Shown piece after piece: positions 24,035-32,211 of a stretch of 64,000 bases of DNA. The notes under the pieces are model-generated. The model saw only the letters and a program-made list of their open reading frames with translations, made no database searches and was not told where the DNA came from. The translations under genes and the position numbers were made by a program. This DNA is from Bacteroidaceae bacterium (lineage in GTDB: Bacteria; Bacteroidota; Bacteroidia; Bacteroidales; Bacteroidaceae), in assembly GCA_017483605.1 (NCBI GenBank), contig JAFUWG010000048.1, positions 112,005 through 176,004 on the forward strand. Direction: 5' to 3'. The stretch's first letter is position 1. Every line of letters starts with the position of its first letter.

Positions 24035-25366
24035 CTACTTGACACGAACTTTTTGACCAGGACGGATGACATCGCCCTTGATGCCATTCAGTTGACGAAT
24101 CTTGGCAACGGTGGTGCCGTTACGCTTGGCAATGGCAGACAAGGTGTCGCCGCTCTTGACCGAAACGCTCTGTGAGGTCTGTCGGCTGCGGCTGCGACTA
24201 CGGCTGCGAGTGGAACGGGTATTGCGGCTCGTATAGCGAGAAGTTGTCTGACGTGCCTGTGTCTCAACGGGTTGAGCGGCCTCAACATCGTCGGTGATGG
24301 CACGCCGCGTCCCCGTCAACGCCATGCTGTTGGCAGGGTTGACACCATAGATGCTGTCCTCTTTCAGAAGGAACTCTTCAACGGCACCTGCGGGAAGACG
24401 AAGCACGTAATCGGCAGGAATAACGTCCTTGCGATACTGAGGATTGATGGCACGAAGTTCATCAACGGTAACATTGCATTTGGATGCTATCTGAGAGAAA
24501 TTCACCTCTCGCTGCACCACGACGGTGTCGGACTCCATCGGCAGGGTTGCCTCACGAGGGGTGATGCCGTGCTCGCAATAGTAGTTCATGATGTAGGTGG
24601 CAGCGATGAAGGCGGGAACGTAGCCGCGTGTTTCGCGAGGAAGGCGATTATAGACCGTCCAGAAGTCTGCACCTTCCTGATTGCCAGAACGTGCGATGGC
24701 CTTCTGGATGCCGCCCTCGCCGCAGTTGTAAGCAGCAATGGCAAGCCCCCAGTCGCCAAACATATCGTAGAGGTCACGCAGATAGCGAGCAGCGGCATCA
24801 CTGGATTTGACAGGGTCGCGACGCTCGTCAACCAGCGTATTCACCTCCAAGCCATAGCGTTTGCCTGTGGTAATCATAAACTGCCACAGACCCGCAGCAC
24901 CGGCATGAGAGGTGGCGGAAGGACGAAGGGCTGACTCGATAACCGGCAAATACTTGAGTTCCAATGGCAAACCATAACGCTCAAGGGCCTCCTCGAAGAT
25001 GGGATTGTAGAAATTTGCTGCCCCCAGCATGACGGACACAGAACCTCGCATACGGGTGCTATAAGTGTCGATAAACTTGCGAGTCACATCGTTGAGAGGC
25101 ATCTCAATCGTAGTGGGAATACGAGAAAGACGGCTCACCAAGATGGAATCGCTGTAAGAAAGTGTGCGACTGTTGTCCACTCCCTCCGTGAGATTGGTGG
25201 AGTTGGTGTAATCTTTCATCAACTCTTCCTCGCTGACGAGCATACCTTCTGGCATATCGAACACTTCTGTTTTTCCACTATCTTCAACAACGGTTATCAC
25301 CTCCTGGGAGGAAGCCCACAAGGTGAACATTGCTGATACACATGTCAATAAAAATCTCTTATTCAT
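24035..25366 (-). CDS. mltD: MltD-like lytic transglycosylase with LysM domains
   Basis: A 443-aa exported peptidoglycan lyase. A signal peptide (about 1-20) is followed by an SLT domain (about 105-240): the catalytic Glu in VIESALRPSA, then SHAGAAGLWQFMITTGKRYGL, DPVKSSDAAARYL and IAAYNCGEGGI. One LysM-like segment lies near 290-330 (SQIASKCNVTVDELRAINPQ). After an Arg/Ser-rich linker a canonical LysM ends the protein (SVKSGDTLSAIAKRNGTTV). The lysine-motif domains bind glycan. It is probably cotranscribed with the DUF5683 gene 21 nt upstream. Confidence 0.93.
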   Translation of the reverse strand: MNKRFLLTCVSAMFTLWASSQEVITVVEDSGKTEVFDMPEGMLVSEEELMKDYTNSTNLTEGVDNSRTLSYSDSILVSRLSRIPTTIEMPLNDVTRKFIDTYSTRMRGSVSVMLGAANFYNPIFEEALERYGLPLELKYLPVIESALRPSATSHAGAAGLWQFMITTGKRYGLEVNTLVDERRDPVKSSDAAARYLRDLYDMFGDWGLAIAAYNCGEGGIQKAIARSGNQEGADFWTVYNRLPRETRGYVPAFIAATYIMNYYCEHGITPREATLPMESDTVVVQREVNFSQIASKCNVTVDELRAINPQYRKDVIPADYVLRLPAGAVEEFLLKEDSIYGVNPANSMALTGTRRAITDDVEAAQPVETQARQTTSRYTSRNTRSTRSRSRSRSRQTSQSVSVKSGDTLSAIAKRNGTTVAKIRQLNGIKGDVIRPGQKVRVK

Positions 25367-25387
25367 ATAGTTATAGTTTTTTCGTTG

Positions 25388-26221
25388 TTAAAAAGCAAGG
25401 CTACATTGCAATCCGTATGAGTTGCTGCTCATGCCACTGCTGTGCATGGCAGAATAGCGGTCGTTGATGACTGTTGGATGCACCTTCATCGACAAATCTC
25501 TGCTAATGTCAAAACTGGAAAGTTCAGCATCCACGTATGCGTCGAGGATAGAAAGGGCATACACTCCAATCATACAAAACATACTCAAGTCGCGGTATCG
25601 GCGATAATAATTCTTCTTTCTTTTGAAAAGTTCCTGCAAACGTGTGAGGTTGGCACTGACATTGTAACTGGGGGGTATGAAATTCTCATAACTCTTCGTG
25701 TTGTCGTCGGTGTCCATAATGTCAATATACGCTTGGGAATAGTCGCGATACATGGTATTATTCCAGGTCATCGCGTATGCACACCCCAAGAATCCGCCAT
25801 AAACAAGCGGCAATTTCCAATACTTACGGTTATAGATTTGTCCACCACCAGGAATGACGATGGAAAGCCACAGGGCTTTCTTGGGATTGGGGATGAAGCG
25901 GGCACTCTTTTTACTCAACTGAATGTCAGCAGGATCTGTCGAAAAAGAGAACTGCACGCGGGATGTATCCGCTCCTGTCACCTTCGCATAGTCTTCTTCG
26001 TTCTTCACCGAATCTATCTGAGCATCCAAGATTGCATCGTCCAGATGCAGCGTATCGGTGGAGAGAGAATCGACCTTCACCCTGATATTGCCTTCGCGAC
26101 GAGAACGGGCATGGGGCACAGGAGCAGCGGTCTCCACCTCTTGCGCGTTGACATCGGCAAAGAAAAGCATCGACAAAAGAAAGATGCAAATTTGGCAATA
26201 TGTGGAACAGGGGGCTCTCAA
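25388..26221 (-). CDS. DUF5683 family envelope protein (277 aa)
   Basis: A Bacteroidetes-specific protein with an N-terminal signal peptide (hydrophobic ICIFLLSMLFFA, then NAQ). After a Ser/Asp-rich linker comes the DUF5683 core (about 100-215): NPKKALWLSIVIPGGGQIYNRKYWKLPLVYGG, YRDYSQAYID and FKRKKNYYRRYRDLSMF, then a hydrophobic helix with ALSILDAYVDA and a C-terminal barrel-like strand. The start codon is TTG at 26221, because the only ATGs lie within the signal sequence. It sits between parB and mltD. The function is unknown. Confidence 0.85.
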   Translation of the reverse strand: MRAPCSTYCQICIFLLSMLFFADVNAQEVETAAPVPHARSRREGNIRVKVDSLSTDTLHLDDAILDAQIDSVKNEEDYAKVTGADTSRVQFSFSTDPADIQLSKKSARFIPNPKKALWLSIVIPGGGQIYNRKYWKLPLVYGGFLGCAYAMTWNNTMYRDYSQAYIDIMDTDDNTKSYENFIPPSYNVSANLTRLQELFKRKKNYYRRYRDLSMFCMIGVYALSILDAYVDAELSSFDISRDLSMKVHPTVINDRYSAMHSSGMSSNSYGLQCSLAF

Positions 26222-26230
26222 GACGAAAGA

Positions 26231-27115
26231 TTATTTTTGCAAGAGGGAAATAATATGACGCAGTTCGTCTGCATCCTTGAAAGAGAATGTGACTTTTCCT
26301 CCGCCTTTAGAAGAACAGGCAATCTTGACTTCAGAGCCAAGAAGTTGGGAAAAACGTCCTCGCAACTCTTCAAACTCTTCGGAAAGCGGCTTCGTTGTGG
26401 TCGCCTTTTTCTTTGCCTCCACTTCATTCTCGCCGGCATTCATATACTTAATGATATCCTCCACCTGACGCACAGAATACCCTTTGTCTTGAATCTCCTT
26501 GAAGAGTTTCACCTGGTCTTTCGGATCATCAAGAGCCAACAAGGCACGAGCATGACCAGTGTCTATCTTATGATTCTGAATAGCAACCTGAACGGGGGCT
26601 GGCAACTTCAGCAGGCGAAGGTAATTGGCTACGGTGGCACGCTTCTTGCCGACACGCTCGCTCAAACGCTCTTGTGTCAGATTGTATTCATCAATCAAAT
26701 GCTGATAGGCCAATGCGATTTCGATGGAGTTGAGGTCCTGGCGTTGAATGTTCTCAACAAGAGCCATCTCCATGACGTTTTCATCGCTTGCCGTGCGAAT
26801 GTAGGCGGGAATCGTGGTAAGCCCTGCTTTCTGGGAGGCACGCCAACGACGTTCACCTGCAATAATTTGATAGTGACCATTATCCAGTTCACGCAAAGTA
26901 ATGGGCTGAATGATGCCTATTTCTGCAATAGAATCAGCGAGTTCCTGCAATGCCTCCTCCTCAAACTCACGACGAGGCTGATTGGGATTCCGCTCAATCA
27001 AATTGATATCTATTTCATTGATGGTTGACGAACCCTCTGTACGGACATCCTCGGTAGAAATGAGAGCGTCAAGACCACGGCCAAGGGCAGGACCAAATTT
27101 CTTTCTTACTGCCAT
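26231..27115 (-). CDS. parB: Chromosome partitioning protein ParB
   Basis: A 294-aa CTPase clamp that binds parS and loads on the origin region. The start MAVRKKFGPALGRGLDALI is classic. The N-terminal CTP-binding domain shows NPNQPRREFEEEALQELA and the GERRWRAS motif. The helix-turn-helix is LTQERLSERVGKKRATVANYLRLL. The basic linker and the C-terminal dimerisation domain end in DADELRHIISLL. parA is 27 nt upstream. Their presence suggests a location toward the chromosome origin, as does the neighbouring rRNA operon at the right edge; that is inference. Confidence 0.96.
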   Translation of the reverse strand: MAVRKKFGPALGRGLDALISTEDVRTEGSSTINEIDINLIERNPNQPRREFEEEALQELADSIAEIGIIQPITLRELDNGHYQIIAGERRWRASQKAGLTTIPAYIRTASDENVMEMALVENIQRQDLNSIEIALAYQHLIDEYNLTQERLSERVGKKRATVANYLRLLKLPAPVQVAIQNHKIDTGHARALLALDDPKDQVKLFKEIQDKGYSVRQVEDIIKYMNAGENEVEAKKKATTTKPLSEEFEELRGRFSQLLGSEVKIACSSKGGGKVTFSFKDADELRHIISLLQK

Positions 27116-27142
27116 ACTATTTAATTTATTTATGCAAGAATA

Positions 27143-27919
27143 TTACTCATCTTTAGCCGCTTCACGACTGACGACCTCTTTGGCAAGGGCAATGTAATTT
27201 TTGGCACCATTCGACGTGGCATCATACAAAATACAAGGTATGCCATGACTCGGAGCCTCGGAAAGTTTCACATTACGCTGGACAACGGTTTTGAAAACCA
27301 ATTCTTGGAAGTGACGTCGAACTTCCTCATAAATCTGGTTCGCCAAACGAAGACGAGAATCAAACATAGTGAGAAGGAAACCTTCTATCTCCAAACGAGT
27401 GTTTAACTTGGATTTGATAATCTTGATGGTGTTCAGCAGTTTGCTGATTCCCTCAAGAGCGAAATATTCACACTGAACAGGAATAATCACGGAGTCTGCC
27501 GCAGTTAAAGAATTGACGGTAATAATACCCAACGAAGGCGAACAGTCAATCAAAATATAGTCATACTCTGAACGAACAGGGTCGAGAATACGCTTCAAGA
27601 CGGTTTCACGTTTGTTGACGTTCAACATCTCTATTTCAGCACCTACCAAATCTATATGACTCGGCAGGACATCCAATCCTTCTATATCTGTTGTATAAAC
27701 AGCCTCATGAGGGTCTGTAGAATTTACAATACAATCATAAATGGAGGTATCAACTTGCTGTATGTCCACTCCTAACCCCGAAGAAGCATTTGCCTGCGGG
27801 TCGGCATCTACAACCAGCACCTTCTTTTCTAAGGCTGCAAGACTTGCTGCAAGATTGATTGCCGTTGTCGTTTTACCAACACCACCTTTCTGATTCGCTA
27901 ATGCAATAATTTTTCCCAT
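27143..27919 (-). CDS. parA: Chromosome partitioning ATPase ParA/Soj
   Basis: A 258-aa deviant-Walker ATPase that moves ParB-parS complexes. The start ATG at 27919 gives [24 protein letters not shown]; longer frames to 28093 run through the promoter and are rejected. Other motifs are [36 protein letters not shown] (Walker B) and [20 protein letters not shown] -7 box TATCTTTG lies at 27955-27962 on the minus strand, with CAAC in the -33 region. Upstream repeats of CGTGGAACA (27972, 27995) may be parS-like or operator half-sites. Confidence 0.96.
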   Translation of the reverse strand: MGKIIALANQKGGVGKTTTAINLAASLAALEKKVLVVDADPQANASSGLGVDIQQVDTSIYDCIVNSTDPHEAVYTTDIEGLDVLPSHIDLVGAEIEMLNVNKRETVLKRILDPVRSEYDYILIDCSPSLGIITVNSLTAADSVIIPVQCEYFALEGISKLLNTIKIIKSKLNTRLEIEGFLLTMFDSRLRLANQIYEEVRRHFQELVFKTVVQRNVKLSEAPSHGIPCILYDATSNGAKNYIALAKEVVSREAAKDE

Positions 27920-27954
27920 ATCAAATCTTTTTGTACAATCATTCAATTCTGCTG

Positions 27955-27985
27955 CAAAGATACACATTTTCCGTGGAACAACAAC
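27955..27985 (-). promoter_or_regulatory. Probable promoter of parA
   Basis: The -7 box TATCTTTG lies at 27955-27962 on the minus strand. The -33 region at 19 bp reads GTTG instead of TTTG. It overlaps one of two CGTGGAACA repeats. Confidence 0.5.
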
Positions 27986-28162
27986 TACAAAAGACGTGGA
28001 ACATTCAATGTTTTCACATTTTTTGTACAGGTAAAGAAGCAACTTTATCCTTACCCCACCGAATTCACGAATCATGATAAATCCACGGAACACAGATTAC
28101 TACCATGAAACTTTCATGCACAACCACATAAAACAAAAAAAGAAGACCTTTAGTCTTCTCTG

Positions 28163-28237
28163 TGGGCGCTGACGGATTCGAACCGCCGACCCTCTGCTTG
28201 TAAGGCAGACGCTCTGAACCAGCTGAGCTAAGCGCCC
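28163..28237 (-). tRNA. tRNA-Val (anticodon TAC)
   Basis: Acceptor GGGCGCT pairs with AGCGCCC, the anticodon arm is TCTGC-CTTACAA-GCAGA, and the T arm contains GGTTCGAATCC. Discriminator A is followed by CAG, so the CCA tail is not encoded. It lies 5 nt downstream of tRNA-Pro in the same transcript. Confidence 0.96.
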
Positions 28238-28242
28238 CTTGT

Positions 28243-28318
28243 TGGTCGGGATGACACGACTCGAACGTGCGACCCCTTGGTCCCAAACCAAGTATACTAC
28301 CAACTGTACTACATCCCG
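28243..28318 (-). tRNA. tRNA-Pro (anticodon TGG)
   Basis: Acceptor CGGGATG pairs with CATCCCG, then A and an encoded CCA. The anticodon arm CTTGG-TTTGGGA-CCAAG gives TGG, and the T loop GTTCGAGTC is normal. It is the first gene of a two-tRNA unit with tRNA-Val. Confidence 0.96.
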
Positions 28319-28392
28319 ATACTTACTGAAAAAAGTCCACTTAAATCCGTCTCTTAAAGCCTGATTAAAAGGTGCTTCCCTCAAAAGCACTG

Positions 28393-28423
28393 CAAAGGTA
28401 CGGCTTTTTTCTGAACTGACAAA
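28393..28423 (-). promoter_or_regulatory. Promoter of the tRNA-Pro/tRNA-Val unit
   Basis: TTTG (28420-28423), 19 bp and TACCTTTG (28393-28400) on the minus strand, 75 nt upstream of tRNA-Pro. Confidence 0.8.
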
Positions 28424-28462
28424 ACAAAACAAGACTTTTTTTCAAGGAGTCAAGAAAAAAGA

Positions 28463-28496
28463 CAAAAAAAGAGCCATCTCCTTATGGAGACGGCTC
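28463..28496 (-). terminator. Terminator of the OmpA-family gene
   Basis: GAGCCATCTCC (28471-28481) and GGAGACGGCTC (28486-28496) pair with one internal mismatch around a TTAT loop. On the minus strand the stem is followed by a seven-T run, 25 nt after the ompA stop. Confidence 0.85.
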
Positions 28497-28520
28497 CTAC
28501 GTTTTACTTATTTATCGAAA

Positions 28521-29693
28521 TTACTTAAGTTCGATGATTGCACGACGGTTGAGGTTGAAAGGAGTAACATCATTTACACCACCAACACCCTTAGTCTCGA
28601 TCTTAGCACGGTCTACACCGAGGTTAACGAGTTCGTCAGCAACAGCCTGAGCACGAGCCTCAGAAAGTTTCTGGTTGTAAGCAGAAGAACCTGTCTTGCT
28701 ATCTGCAGAACCAGTTACAACAACCTTAGCACCTGTGTTCTTAGCAGCAGTTGCAACAGCCTCGATGTTGATGAGATCCTTCTTAGAGTTGAGTTTAGAA
28801 GAATTCAGATCGAAGAATACAGAAGCAGCGGCTGGAGTCACATTAGAAGGAGTTGTTGGGCACTTGTGGTTAGCCCACTTAGCGAGTTCAGCACGGAGAC
28901 GAGCGTTCTCATCCTGCTCAGCCTTAAGTTGTGCACGGAGAGCAGCGAGTTTAGAACAAGCCTCTGCAGAGAGAGCCTCGTAGTCGTCAAGAGAAACAGC
29001 CTTAGACCAGCCAGTCTTGCCAAGGTTGAAAGTCAAACCAAGGTCGATAGAAGCGATGCTGTTAGCAGCAAAAGGCTTGTCATCAGATACGTATGGCATA
29101 TAGCCACTTGTTGTGAACACCCAAGCCACATCCAAATAAAGACCTACACGCTTAGAGAACTTCCATGCAGACTCCAAACCTGCACCAAGAGCTGGAGAAT
29201 AAGAGTCACGATCGAAGTTACGGATAACACCCATACGTGGGTAAACAATCAGATTCCAAACACGAGTGTCGCTGTAGCCACAAAGCATGTTGCTCAGATT
29301 GAACTCAGTGTCGAAATAGAGTTGTGCATAACCGCCCTTGCAGCCATTTGGTGCTTCCCATACGTGATCTGCATTACGGAATGCGTGGTGGAATGCACCA
29401 TTCTCCCAGTTGAGTTTCAGACGAGTACCAATACCTGGAGTGAACCACTTACCAATAGCGAGGTCAACACCATAAGTACGACCATTGTGCCAGTCCTTCG
29501 AGAAGAAACTACCTTGCTTGTAAAGGCTTGTTACGTTTGCATCAACACCAACCTGAAGATACCAGTTAGCCCAGAATGAATTTGTGGCTACGCTGTACTT
29601 TGAAGTTGCAGGTGTTGCGAATTCGTCGCACTGTGCGTTAGCAGCAACAGTACCGAGGCCTACAAAGGCCAACGCCATCATTAACTTTTTCAT
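28521..29693 (-). CDS. Major outer-membrane protein, OmpA family (PG33-like)
   Basis: A 390-aa protein with a signal peptide (1-20, MKKLMMALAF to ANA). An N-terminal eight-strand-type barrel follows (about 35-235, with WYLQVGVDANVTSLY and aromatic strand ends), then a coiled linker near 250-275 (LAALRAQLKAEQDENARL). The C-terminal peptidoglycan-binding OmpA domain (about 285-390) contains SVFFDLNSSKLN, VTGSADSKTGSSAYNQKLSEARA and NRRAIIEL. It anchors the outer membrane to peptidoglycan. Codon use looks optimised and the 5' leader is long (about 150 nt), fitting a highly expressed porin. Confidence 0.95.
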   Translation of the reverse strand: MKKLMMALAFVGLGTVAANAQCDEFATPATSKYSVATNSFWANWYLQVGVDANVTSLYKQGSFFSKDWHNGRTYGVDLAIGKWFTPGIGTRLKLNWENGAFHHAFRNADHVWEAPNGCKGGYAQLYFDTEFNLSNMLCGYSDTRVWNLIVYPRMGVIRNFDRDSYSPALGAGLESAWKFSKRVGLYLDVAWVFTTSGYMPYVSDDKPFAANSIASIDLGLTFNLGKTGWSKAVSLDDYEALSAEACSKLAALRAQLKAEQDENARLRAELAKWANHKCPTTPSNVTPAAASVFFDLNSSKLNSKKDLINIEAVATAAKNTGAKVVVTGSADSKTGSSAYNQKLSEARAQAVADELVNLGVDRAKIETKGVGGVNDVTPFNLNRRAIIELK

Positions 29694-29846
29694 AAATACA
29701 ATTTTTAATAAAACAATAATTAATAATTTTCTTCTTAACTAAATACTAAACATTAGTATTCTGGAGATAGCTAAAAACATCCTTCATATCAAGAGCATTC
29801 TTGAAAAAACGCCCCTAAAAAAGCACTTTTCTCACTAAACTCGGCA

Positions 29847-29854
29847 CAAAGGTA
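29847..29854 (-). promoter_or_regulatory. -7 box of the OmpA-family gene
   Basis: TACCTTTG on the minus strand in an otherwise A/T-rich gap, giving an mRNA leader of roughly 145 nt. No TTTG lies at 19-20 bp. Confidence 0.5.
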
Positions 29855-29980
29855 ATAATTTTAGTTTATTCACACACAACAAAAATCAAAAAAAATGTCA
29901 AAAAATCAAAAAAAAAACTATTTCGTCCGTTTTTTTTACACTTTATGCCGAAAAACATCTATATCAAAGAACATTTGACA

Positions 29981-31891
29981 TCAAAAAAGGTCATTTATCT
30001 GCTTATCTTCAATAATTGTATAAATCATTTTCCCTTCAGGAGTCCGTGCTGGGGCTTTTGTTGCAAACAATTCTTGCAATAAATGCTCCATTTCCACAAC
30101 TGTCAACACCTGTCCATAGACAATTGCCGAATTCTCTGCCATTGTGAGAGCCAGTGCTTCTTGAGCCTCAACTCGGATATTGTTTGTTCTGTCTTTTGCC
30201 GAAGCAAGCATCTCGTGCAATAACTTATCCACATCGATTCCTTCAATCCCAGCAGGAACTCCGTTGACAGAATAAGCCCCGCCTCCCAGATTTGACAATT
30301 CAAATCCAAGACTCAAGATATCATCCATCAAGTCCTCCATTACAAGCATTTCTTCCCTATCGAACTGTATGATGCTGGGGAAAAGTTCTTTCTGAGAAGG
30401 ACGATTCGTAGAGTTGATGCACTGCATATTCTGTTCAAACAGCACACGCACATGTGCCCGATGCTGATTCACGACCATCAATCCCTTAGAACATGGCAGC
30501 ACAATATACCGCCCTTTATACTGAAACTTGGGGACAGAAGAATCAAAAACAAACGTCGTCGATTCATCTCCCTTTACAATTGCATTCCAGATAGAACTTT
30601 GCAAGTTCGATTCTTCAGGAACCGCATCTTGTCCCAGCACATTACCTTCAGAGAGATCTGTAGGATACAATTGAGATTTATCCGGATGCAACAAACCTTC
30701 ATCATCTTTCGCCGAAGATGCGGCGTACTTTTCATAAAGTTTTTCCCATCCCGCAGAGCGAGAATATCCAGTCCCCGCACCACTCTTAAACGGATTATAA
30801 GTTGATTCTACAGGCTTGGGCTGATGCGGTATCGACATCGTCGTCCCCATCACGGGAATGTCTGGCCGTCCCTCCACGTCAAAGTCGATCATTGGGACAT
30901 TGCAGAATTGGCCGATTGTTTCCTTCACCGCAGCAGAAAGCACCTGCCATATCGGCTGTTCATTGTCAAACTTAATTTCAGTCTTCGTTGGGTGAACATT
31001 GACATCAATTGTCGACGTTTCCACCGAGAAATACAGAAAATACGACACATGCTCACCTGCTGGTATCAAGTTTTCGTAGGCTTTCATCACCGCACTATGG
31101 AAATAAGGATGACGCATATATCTCCCATTGACAAAAAAGAACTGATGCGAGCCTTTCTTTTTCGACGATTCAGGTTTACCCACATATCCAGAGATTGAGA
31201 CCAATGAGGTCTCCACCTCTACAGGCAGCAAATCCGCATTGATTTTCTTCCCAAAAACATCAACAATTCTCTGTCTCACCGACGCCTTGGGCAGTTTATA
31301 CATCTCTACATTATTATTATATAATGTGAAAGACACATCAGGATTCACAAGCACAATGCGTTGGAAGTCCGCCACGACATTCGAAAGTTCTGTTTGATTT
31401 GATTTCAAGAACTTTCGTCGAGCCGGCACATTGAAGAACAAATTCTTTACCGCAAAGTTGCTACCAGCAGGACACACCACAGGTTCCTGCCTCTCAATCT
31501 TCGAACCTGAGATTTGAATAAAAGTCCCAAGTTCATCCTCCGGACGTCGAGTTTTCAATTCCACCTGGGCGACAGCAGCGATACTTGCCAACGCTTCGCC
31601 GCGGAAGCCCATGGTTGTTAGGTTAAAAAGGTCTGCCGCCTTCTGTATCTTTGAGGTAGCATGACGTTCAAAAGACAATCGTGCATCCGTTTCCGACATA
31701 CCTTTGCCGTCATCAATCACCTGCACCACCGTCTTTCCACCGTCCGTCACCAGCACCTGCACATTCTGGGCACCTGCGTCAATAGAGTTTTCGACCATCT
31801 CCTTGATGATAGAAGATGGGCGCTGAACGACCTCACCTGCAGCAATTTGATTAGCAACAGAATCGGGCAGAAGATGTATAATATCGTCCAA
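29981..31891 (-). CDS. mutL: DNA mismatch repair protein MutL
   Basis: A 636-aa GHKL ATPase that couples MutS recognition to repair. N-terminal motifs are MDDIIHLLPDSVANQIAAGEVVQRP, EMVENSIDAGA, DDGKGM, TMGFRGEALASIA, VFFVNGRYMRHP and VHPTKTEIKF. The C-terminal dimerisation domain (about 440-636) has NQHRAHVRVLFEQ where endonuclease-type MutL proteins read DQHA-x2-E-x4-E, and no CPHGRP motif. Nicking activity therefore looks lost. It begins 14 nt downstream of the small membrane-protein gene, in the operon with ostA. Confidence 0.96.
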   Translation of the reverse strand: MDDIIHLLPDSVANQIAAGEVVQRPSSIIKEMVENSIDAGAQNVQVLVTDGGKTVVQVIDDGKGMSETDARLSFERHATSKIQKAADLFNLTTMGFRGEALASIAAVAQVELKTRRPEDELGTFIQISGSKIERQEPVVCPAGSNFAVKNLFFNVPARRKFLKSNQTELSNVVADFQRIVLVNPDVSFTLYNNNVEMYKLPKASVRQRIVDVFGKKINADLLPVEVETSLVSISGYVGKPESSKKKGSHQFFFVNGRYMRHPYFHSAVMKAYENLIPAGEHVSYFLYFSVETSTIDVNVHPTKTEIKFDNEQPIWQVLSAAVKETIGQFCNVPMIDFDVEGRPDIPVMGTTMSIPHQPKPVESTYNPFKSGAGTGYSRSAGWEKLYEKYAASSAKDDEGLLHPDKSQLYPTDLSEGNVLGQDAVPEESNLQSSIWNAIVKGDESTTFVFDSSVPKFQYKGRYIVLPCSKGLMVVNQHRAHVRVLFEQNMQCINSTNRPSQKELFPSIIQFDREEMLVMEDLMDDILSLGFELSNLGGGAYSVNGVPAGIEGIDVDKLLHEMLASAKDRTNNIRVEAQEALALTMAENSAIVYGQVLTVVEMEHLLQELFATKAPARTPEGKMIYTIIEDKQINDLF

Positions 31892-31905
31892 TGTATATTT
31901 CCTAT

Positions 31906-32208
31906 TTAGTGAAACAAAAACAGATTTCCCGTATATAAATAGTGCATCAATAGCAGCAGCAGCACTATCGCGGTGATAAGCACCGCATATGACAATGGCT
32001 TCTTGCCACTTTCCTTACGACGTTTCAGATGCGTTGTCGCCTGCACGAACTTCCCGCGTATATCTTCTGGCGAAAACTCCTTCGGAGGCAGCAAGCCCAG
32101 TTCACGTTTTGCCCTCTCATCAATCTCCTTCAGTTTCTCCTTGCGAGGGTCATAATAAATGTAATTGTGCTGAAAACCACGAGGTTTTCTGACCGAGAAC
32201 ATGCCCAT
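31906..32208 (-). CDS. Small C-terminally anchored membrane protein (100 aa)
   Basis: A basic cytoplasmic segment (SVRKPRGFQHNYIYYDPRKEKL, then EIDERAKRELGLLPPKEF) is followed by one C-terminal membrane helix (SYAVLITAIVLLLLLMHYLYTG). The RKPR-F-H-YIYYDPRKE pattern is conserved in Bacteroidales proteins found between ostA and mutL. I know of no function. It lies 3 nt after ostA and 14 nt before mutL, so it is part of that operon. Confidence 0.85.
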   Translation of the reverse strand: MGMFSVRKPRGFQHNYIYYDPRKEKLKEIDERAKRELGLLPPKEFSPEDIRGKFVQATTHLKRRKESGKKPLSYAVLITAIVLLLLLMHYLYTGNLFLFH

Positions 32209-32211
32209 ACT

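Noticed and set aside
22555-24042. 495-codon plus-strand frame opposite rel
   Set aside because: Antisense shadow of a gene with complete HD, synthetase and ACT motifs.
28065-28432. Open frames over the tRNA-Val/tRNA-Pro region
   Set aside because: They read through tRNA genes and have no independent support.
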